Source: Candidatus Poribacteria bacterium (GTDB taxonomy: Bacteria > Poribacteria > DTPJ01 > WJIO01). From it: a DNA stretch of 18,355 nt. A program made the translations under genes and the position numbers. Positions 14,124 to 18,355 of the stretch are shown in pieces. The stretch is taken from assembly GCA_014730235.1 (NCBI GenBank), contig WJIO01000191.1, positions 1 to 18,355 on the forward strand, read 5' to 3'. The notes under the pieces were generated by a model. It was given only the letters and a program-made list of their open reading frames with translations, was not told the DNA's origin and made no database searches. Each line of letters starts with the position of its first letter. Position 1 is the stretch's first letter.

Positions 14124-15131
14124 ATGGCTAAGAAAGTTGCTATTAACGGTTTCGGCCGTATTGGAAGATTGATTTTCAGACAAATAATGGATTCAGAAGA
14201 TTTGGAATTGGTTGCTCTTAATGACATTGCACCGTTGGACAATCTGGCATATTTGTTAAAACATGATTCGGTGCATAAAGATCCCAAATCTTCCATCAAA
14301 TATACTGATGATGAGCTCTTATGGGATAATAAAAAGGTTAAATTTCTGAGCATTAAAGACCCGGCTGAGCTTCCCTGGAACGAAATGGGAGTTGAGATCG
14401 CAATAGAAGCAAGTGGAATTTTTACAAATAAAGAAGACTCAGCCAAACATCTAGAAGCAGGAGCAGAAAGAGTTGTTATTACTGCCCCTGCTAAAGGAGA
14501 TGTACTTACAGTTTGCATGGGAGTAAACGAGGAAAAATTTGATCCGGATAAACACAAGATCGTTTCTAATGCTTCATGTACTACCAATTGTCTTGCTCCT
14601 GTTGCAAAAGTTCTGGACGAGGAATTCGGTATAGTGACAGGATTTTTAACAACTATACACGCCGTTACCAGTTCACAGGCGGTTGTTGACACAGCAAGTA
14701 AGAAATGGCGTAGAGGTCGCGCAGCGATAATCAATATTGTGCCCACTACTACAGGAGCGGCTATTGCTGTAACCAAAGTTCTGCCGCATCTGGAAGGCAA
14801 ACTGGACGGTCTGGCCATGAGAGTTCCGGTGGCTAACGGTTCAATAATTGATTTTGTGGTTCATACAGAACAAACAGTTAGTGTTGATAAGGTTAATGAT
14901 ACGTTTTGCAAAGCGGCAAAAACCAAAGGATTAAAGGGTATTTTGGGTGTAAGTGATGAAGAGCTCGTATCCAGCGATGTTATTGGCAGTGAATATTCAG
15001 CGATGGTAGATTTGCAATCAACAATGGTTTTGGGAGATAAATCAGTGAAGGTGCTGGCATGGTATGATAACGAATGGGGCTATGCACGACGGGTTGTGGA
15101 TTTAACCAGTTATATTAGCAAAAATATATAG
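14124..15131 (+). CDS. gap: Glyceraldehyde-3-phosphate dehydrogenase, type I
   Basis: A 335-aa, usually tetrameric enzyme that interconverts glyceraldehyde-3-phosphate and 1,3-bisphosphoglycerate with NAD in the cytoplasm. The N-terminal Rossmann motif is INGFGRIGR. Asp34 (ALND) indicates NAD rather than NADP preference. The catalytic site is SNASCTTNC with Cys152, and His179 lies in TTIHAVT. The C-terminal WYDNEWGYARRV is typical. HAVTSSQAVVDTASKKWRRG departs from the common HAYTNDQ...RRAR form, marking a divergent member. With PEP synthase in the same window it may serve gluconeogenesis. The ATG at 14124 follows AAGGATA; the upstream in-frame ATG at 14031 lies inside the hydrolase gene. The stop is TAG, and a perfect palindrome follows. 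Confidence 0.95.
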   Translation: MAKKVAINGFGRIGRLIFRQIMDSEDLELVALNDIAPLDNLAYLLKHDSVHKDPKSSIKYTDDELLWDNKKVKFLSIKDPAELPWNEMGVEIAIEASGIFTNKEDSAKHLEAGAERVVITAPAKGDVLTVCMGVNEEKFDPDKHKIVSNASCTTNCLAPVAKVLDEEFGIVTGFLTTIHAVTSSQAVVDTASKKWRRGRAAIINIVPTTTGAAIAVTKVLPHLEGKLDGLAMRVPVANGSIIDFVVHTEQTVSVDKVNDTFCKAAKTKGLKGILGVSDEELVSSDVIGSEYSAMVDLQSTMVLGDKSVKVLAWYDNEWGYARRVVDLTSYISKNI

Positions 15132-15159
15132 GATAACCTGAATCTACTTACCTTTTATA

Positions 15160-15200
15160 TCACATTTTTAGGGCGTGTTAAACACGCCCTAAAAATGTGA
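15160..15200. repeat. 41-bp perfect palindrome after GAPDH
   Basis: A 20-bp arm (15160-15179) ending GGGCGTGTT and its exact complement (15181-15200) flank one base. The GC-rich centre would form a very stable hairpin. Unlike a terminator, the T-run precedes the stem and an A-run follows it, on both strands. It might block exonucleases, cause termination in another way, or bind a protein dimer. Confidence 0.75.
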
Positions 15201-15268
15201 GTTGTCCCAAGTTAATCGGTTATGTAATTATATTCTTTAATCATTATCATAAACTTAAGGAGAAAAAG

Positions 15269-15652
15269 ATGATCCTTTGGCAAATACTATTCGCCGTTGG
15301 CATTGGATTTTTATTTACCGCCATATTCACCCTGGGATTCCGCAGAAGAGGGACGAAATCAGGTATAATACTATTTTTGATAGTCATAATACTTGCCTCC
15401 TGGGCCGGGGGATTATGGATCAACCCCACAGGCCCATCTATTGTCGGTGTATACTGGGTACCTTTTGTTATAGTTGGGTTTATATTTGCGATTATCCTGG
15501 CAGGAACACTCTTTACAAGTCCACAAAGAGAAATTGATGTTATTCATGCAGAACAAGCAGAATCCAGCATAGAAGATGCAGCAAATATATTCTTGTGGCT
15601 TCTTATTGGCATACTTCTTGTAATGGTTATACTTGGCTATTCTTTGAGATAA
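15269..15652 (+). CDS. Small membrane protein, member B of a three-paralogue family
   Basis: 127 aa with membrane segments at about residues 3-22, 31-51, 62-82 and 108-125, and an acidic loop before the last helix. Residues 1-66 align without gaps with the proteins at 3463 and 15676, including W4, G13, T17, I19-F20, G55-P56, G60, W63 and P65. I know no family name or function. The ATG at 15269 follows AAGGAGA; the upstream in-frame ATG at 15197 has no such site. The palindrome lies upstream, and the paralogue at 15676 starts 23 bp after the stop, so this is a tandem duplication on one transcript. Confidence 0.82.
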   Translation: MILWQILFAVGIGFLFTAIFTLGFRRRGTKSGIILFLIVIILASWAGGLWINPTGPSIVGVYWVPFVIVGFIFAIILAGTLFTSPQREIDVIHAEQAESSIEDAANIFLWLLIGILLVMVILGYSLR

Positions 15653-15675
15653 ATTACATTAATCAGGAGGAAGCT

Positions 15676-16095
15676 ATGTTCATTTGGCACATATTAACCG
15701 CCATAATTGTTGGAGTATTAGTTACTGTAATATTTGCCGTTATATTCCACAGAAAAGGGCCCTGGCAAAATGTGGGGATTTTCTTTCTTATTATTTTTCT
15801 GGGTGTATGGGCAGCAAGTTTATGGATTGTTCCTGTAGGGCCAAACATAATGGGTATATACTGGGTACCTGTGTTACTAACTGGACTGATTTTGGGTTTA
15901 CTTATGATTGCAGCAACCCCCCAAACCCGCGTTTCAGAGGTACAGGAAGAGGTTATTGTAAAAGGTCAATATGAGGAGGAAAGAGAATACCCTGTAAAGG
16001 AAAAGAAAATAGATACCTTACTCTGGGCTTTTCTTGGAATTACATCAATTGCCCTTTTGATTGCTATTATTGTTGGTTATGTGGTCACAGGATAA
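15676..16095 (+). CDS. Small membrane protein, member C of a three-paralogue family
   Basis: 139 aa with hydrophobic segments at about residues 3-24, 33-52, 62-83 and 116-137. A longer acidic and basic loop (about 85-115, rich in Glu and Lys) precedes the last helix. It is closest to the neighbour at 15269: both share WAxxLWI, the GP...G-[IV]-Y-WVP motif and the last helix. The start ATG follows CAGGAGGAA. The sigma factor gene begins 66 bp downstream, so members B and C may be co-expressed with it. A membrane sensor or anti-sigma role is conceivable from context but not shown by any recognised domain. Confidence 0.82.
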   Translation: MFIWHILTAIIVGVLVTVIFAVIFHRKGPWQNVGIFFLIIFLGVWAASLWIVPVGPNIMGIYWVPVLLTGLILGLLMIAATPQTRVSEVQEEVIVKGQYEEEREYPVKEKKIDTLLWAFLGITSIALLIAIIVGYVVTG

Positions 16096-16101
16096 AAAAC
16101 A

Positions 16102-16142
16102 GAAGGCAAAGATAAATTTATCTATACTTCCTAACAGCCTTC
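16102..16142 (+). other. Nested hairpin before the sigma factor gene
   Basis: GAAGGC (16102-16107) pairs with GCCTTC (16137-16142) around a 14-bp self-complementary AGATAAATTTATCT (16110-16123). No T-run follows. It lies 20 bp before the sigma factor ATG, so it could affect translation or processing of the transcript. Confidence 0.35.
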
Positions 16143-16161
16143 ATACTGGATAGGAGTTAAG

Positions 16162-17094
16162 ATGGAATCGTTGAAATTATCTGAAAATACAGCGGCGGCG
16201 TCGACATCGAAGAGGGGGATAAATACATTTGGAGATAGTTCAGGTTCTAAAGTATACGAAACTGGTAATGATGTTTTTATGCAGATTTATATGAAGGAAC
16301 TTGCCAGATACCCCACATTAAACGCTCAGGAAGAGAAGCAACTATTTACTGAATTTGACAAAGCAAAAGAGAATGGAGATAACAAAAAGGTTGATAAGAT
16401 TAGAGAAAAAATCGTCTTATCCAATCTGCGATTAGTATTCAGTGTAGCAAAGAGATTTAACAAAAACAGTGATCTAAATTTTTTGGATTTTATACAGGAA
16501 GGTAATATCGGGCTGATAAAAGCGGTGGATAAATTCGATCATAGAAGAGGCAACAAGTTTTCCACCCATGCTGTCTGGTGGATACGTCAAAGCATACAGC
16601 GCGCCATTGTTAATTCTACAGGAACTGTTCGTCTGCCGGCACATGTCCAGCACGAAATTAAAGAGATAAAACAGGCAGGAAAAGAAATACTCAAAAATGG
16701 CAAAAAAATATCCATAAAAAACCTTTCTGATAAAACCGGAATTTCAACAAAAAAAATCGGAAAAATTATACGAGCCCAGAAAATGGAGAAAATCACTTCC
16801 CTTAACCATATTTTATCTGGAGATGAAAATAATGTATCGGAAATGTTCGATTTGATTCCGAATGGGGATACCATGTCTCCAGAATATGAAATTACTCAAA
16901 ACGATCTTAAAAGCCATATAGAAAAAGCCCTTAGCGGTTTCAGAAAAAGAGATGCAGAAATAATAAGGATGCGCTATGGACTTAAAGATGGAAAAGAATA
17001 TACCCTTCAGCAAATAGCAGATGTCTTTAATCTTAGTCGTGAACGCGTCCGTCAGATTCAGAATAACGTTCTAGCAAAACTAAAACGCATATGA
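16162..17094 (+). CDS. RNA polymerase sigma factor, sigma-70 family (group 2-like)
   Basis: A 310-aa alternative sigma factor. It lacks region 1.1. Region 1.2 starts DVFMQIYMKELARYPTL (about 37-53). Region 2 spans about 86-155 with LNFLDFIQEGNIGLIKAV and THAVWWIRQSIQRAI, the core-binding and -10-melting parts. Region 3 spans about 157-235. Region 4 (about 248-308) contains RMRYGLKDGKEYTLQQIA and LSRERVRQIQ, the -35-reading helix-turn-helix. This resembles RpoD/RpoS more than RpoH or flagellar sigma factors. The N-terminal 36 residues are Ser/Thr-rich and probably disordered. The ATG follows TAGGAG. It is a natural candidate to control the surrounding stress genes, which is inference. No anti-sigma gene of known type is beside it. 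Confidence 0.92.
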   Translation: MESLKLSENTAAASTSKRGINTFGDSSGSKVYETGNDVFMQIYMKELARYPTLNAQEEKQLFTEFDKAKENGDNKKVDKIREKIVLSNLRLVFSVAKRFNKNSDLNFLDFIQEGNIGLIKAVDKFDHRRGNKFSTHAVWWIRQSIQRAIVNSTGTVRLPAHVQHEIKEIKQAGKEILKNGKKISIKNLSDKTGISTKKIGKIIRAQKMEKITSLNHILSGDENNVSEMFDLIPNGDTMSPEYEITQNDLKSHIEKALSGFRKRDAEIIRMRYGLKDGKEYTLQQIADVFNLSRERVRQIQNNVLAKLKRI

Positions 17095-17195
17095 AAACAG
17101 ATAATTCTGTATCTTAAATTTATCTATTAGGTTCAATCTAAAATCTGCAAATCCCTATTTTTATTGAATTCATTGTAAATTTATACTTTTGATTG

Positions 17196-17210
17196 TGGAA
17201 TGATTCTTGC
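17196..17210 (+). promoter_or_regulatory. Candidate sigma-54 (-24/-12) promoter upstream of the P460 gene
   Basis: TGGAATGATTCTTGC has GG and GC exactly 10 bases apart and matches TGG-N3-G-N4-TTGC. Transcription would begin near 17222, giving a leader of about 45 nt before the ATG at 17268. The position in a 173-bp intergenic gap is ideal. It is the second such site in the window. Confidence 0.45.
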
Positions 17211-17267
17211 GATTATCTGATTTATCATATAAAGTTGCCTATTTTGTTGTTTATGGAGGGGAAAATT

Positions 17268-17807
17268 ATGAAGCGAATTTTAATTTTCTGTTTAATTGTA
17301 ATTTTTATCATACTGCCCTTCTTTTCGGGCAAAACTCTAAATTCTGCGATAGGATCTGAAGAGAAAGCGAACATGCTATTTGGCGGCGAAGATGACGTAG
17401 ATTTTGCCAAAAAAATGTGGAAATCTATAAAAGGGTATCAGGATTGGTTAATCAAGTCTGATATACTTCCAGGCAAATCCCATGGCCCTTTTGTACGAGT
17501 TTACTACAATATGGTAAGTGCAGATGAAAAAAATTACCATGCTATTGTTAAGGATAATCTCGATTCAAATAAGGAATTGACCGCTGTTGCGTTAATGGTC
17601 CAGAGAGAAGATGGATATGATCCGGAAAATGATAACTGGTTCTGGGTAAAATATGAAACTGATGGGAGTATTAGCAAAAATGACAAGGGATTGGCCCTTG
17701 CGGGTAAAGTAGCGAAGGGGATGGATATGGGTTGCATTGCTTGTCATAAAGGTGCTGCTGATAAAGATTATATATTTATCAACGATGAAAAAGCATATGG
17801 AAGATAA
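17268..17807 (+). CDS. Periplasmic cytochrome P460-like c-type heme protein
   Basis: 179 aa with a signal peptide or N-terminal anchor (residues 1-20: MKR, then a long hydrophobic run). A single c-heme site, CIACH, lies at residues 156-160 close to the C-terminus, followed by KGAADKDYIF. The body contains WKSIKGYQDW, SHGPFVRVYYN and DNWFWVKYETDG, the order seen in cytochrome P460 family proteins. In ammonia oxidisers P460 oxidises hydroxylamine or NO; in other bacteria the role is often unknown. The Lys-heme cross-link residue cannot be fixed by eye. The ATG at 17268 follows GGAGGGG; an upstream in-frame start would place charged residues before the signal peptide. A sigma-54-like site precedes the gene and a hairpin follows. 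Confidence 0.85.
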   Translation: MKRILIFCLIVIFIILPFFSGKTLNSAIGSEEKANMLFGGEDDVDFAKKMWKSIKGYQDWLIKSDILPGKSHGPFVRVYYNMVSADEKNYHAIVKDNLDSNKELTAVALMVQREDGYDPENDNWFWVKYETDGSISKNDKGLALAGKVAKGMDMGCIACHKGAADKDYIFINDEKAYGR

Positions 17808-17827
17808 TGCAGAAAGCCAACAGAGGC

Positions 17828-17879
17828 GTTGTGTAGGACATGACACCGTTGTGTCCTACACAACAACAAAAAGTTTTTT
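17828..17879 (+). terminator. Terminator after the P460 gene
   Basis: A 13-bp perfect stem (GTTGTGTAGGACA at 17828-17840, complement at 17852-17864) with an 11-nt loop is followed by a six-T run at 17874-17879. An alternative small hairpin, GACAC-CGTT-GTGTC, competes within it. It lies 20 bp after the P460 stop and 20 bp before the ferredoxin ATG, so it probably limits read-through into the ferredoxin gene. Confidence 0.6.
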
Positions 17880-17899
17880 GAAGCAAAGGAGAAATTATT

Positions 17900-18139
17900 A
17901 TGAAGTTCAAAGTAACTATAGACAGGGAAGAATGTATTAGCTGTGGACAATGTTGGGAGACCTGCTCCGAATTCTTTGAGGAAAATTCTGATGACGGTTT
18001 CAGTCAGGTAATTAGTGAGTATAGAATTAAAGACAATCCTGCTGAGGGAGAAGCATCGGAAGATTTGGAAGATTGTGTACAGGAAGCCGCTGATGTATGT
18101 CCTGTTGAAATTATAGATGTGGAAGAGATGAGCGATTAG
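17900..18139 (+). CDS. Single-cluster 4Fe-4S ferredoxin
   Basis: A 79-aa acidic electron carrier. Cys12, Cys15, Cys18 (CISCGQC) and Cys67 (in DVCPVEII) are the expected cluster ligands. Cys22 and Cys59 occupy the positions that form a disulfide in related single-cluster ferredoxins such as those of Desulfovibrio and Thermotoga. The second-cluster motif is absent. It would pass low-potential electrons to cytoplasmic oxidoreductases; no partner gene is visible. The ATG follows CAAAGGAGAAA. A terminator-like hairpin precedes it and a strong terminator follows, so it is probably a small separate unit. A ferredoxin is also part of the mycobacterial dormancy regulon. Confidence 0.93.
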   Translation: MKFKVTIDREECISCGQCWETCSEFFEENSDDGFSQVISEYRIKDNPAEGEASEDLEDCVQEAADVCPVEIIDVEEMSD

Positions 18140-18154
18140 CATTTCTATCAATCC

Positions 18155-18199
18155 TTAACTGACATTCAAGTATACTTGAATGTCAGTTAAGTGTTTTTT
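18155..18199 (+). terminator. Rho-independent terminator after ferredoxin
   Basis: A 36-bp perfect palindrome (arms 18155-18172 and 18173-18190, centre AAGTATACTT) is followed by GTG and six Ts (18194-18199). This is the clearest terminator in the window and closes the + strand gene set 16 bp after the ferredoxin stop. Confidence 0.88.
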
Positions 18200-18247
18200 C
18201 ATCTTTACTTTAATCAAAACGAATTTTTGTTCAAGGGAAAATTGTTC

Positions 18248-18355
18248 ATGAATCAAAAAGGACCAAACCTTATTATTGTTATCGCCAACAAGTTTAGACA
18301 ACAGGCAGTAGGTTACATGGAGCAAGATCCGGTTGTTACTCCAATTCTGGATCAA
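18248..18355 (+). CDS. Sulfatase-like protein, N-terminal part (runs off the window)
   Basis: Thirty-six codons from an ATG at 18248 after AAGGGAAAA. The residues PNLIIVIANKFRQQAVGYM, then DPVVTPILD, match the opening of type I sulfatases (PNIlxixxDQxRxxAxGxxG...TPNLD). At the position of the first metal-binding Asp this protein has Asn14 (IANKF instead of xADQF). The catalytic CxPSR motif would lie outside the window. It could be a sulfatase relative or another alkaline phosphatase superfamily enzyme. The gene starts after the ferredoxin terminator and is a new transcription unit. Confidence 0.6.
   Translation, partial: MNQKGPNLIIVIANKFRQQAVGYMEQDPVVTPILDQ

Noticed and set aside
13988-14818. 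276-codon minus-strand ORF
   Set aside because: It lies opposite the hydrolase end and GAPDH, which has complete catalytic motifs. The reverse translation is Ser/Leu-rich without domain features.
1-18355. CRISPR array, tRNA, rRNA, transposase or integrase
   Set aside because: Looked for regularly spaced repeats, tRNA-like cloverleaf sequences and transposase motifs; none seen.

Overview
The window is AT-rich bacterial DNA. All recognisable genes lie on the + strand, most with a strong AAGGAG-type ribosome site. Secreted BON-domain and c-type cytochrome proteins, a single-cluster ferredoxin, PEP synthase and a start of sulfatase type suggest an anaerobic or facultative Gram-negative-like environmental bacterium. 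I cannot name the phylum from this sequence.

Layout. 1-555 is the C-terminal part of an AstE/AspA-type zinc hydrolase. A 631-bp non-coding stretch follows, with a sigma-54-like promoter. Next come hsp20 (1187), a secreted protein of six BON domains (1779), a small membrane protein (3463), PEP synthase (3825), a coiled-coil/CBS protein (6280) and a long hairpin. A second block holds a GlgC-type nucleotidyltransferase (7208), a thiamine-binding-like protein (8593), a DUF2254 membrane protein cut by one in-frame TAG (8823-10148), DUF2267 (10166) and DNA polymerase X (10595). A third block holds a phosphoribosyltransferase (12591), an alpha/beta hydrolase (13433) and GAPDH (14124). After a 41-bp perfect palindrome come two more small membrane proteins (15269, 15676) paralogous to the one at 3463, then a primary-type sigma factor (16162). 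The window ends with a P460-like cytochrome behind a second sigma-54-like promoter (17268), a ferredoxin (17900), a strong terminator and the first 36 codons of a sulfatase-like gene.

How the genes may work together (inference). Chaperone, BON, CBS, phosphoribosyltransferase/hydrolase, DUF2254/DUF2267, ferredoxin and alternative sigma factor are the kind of genes induced in stress or dormancy. Hsp20, a CBS protein, a phosphoribosyltransferase and a ferredoxin also occur together in the mycobacterial DosR regulon. PEP synthase, GAPDH and GlgC would direct carbon towards gluconeogenesis and glycogen. The window reads as a stress-survival and carbon-storage island, possibly controlled by its own sigma factor. 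Its least explained part is the family of three small membrane proteins, which align without a gap over their first 66 residues.
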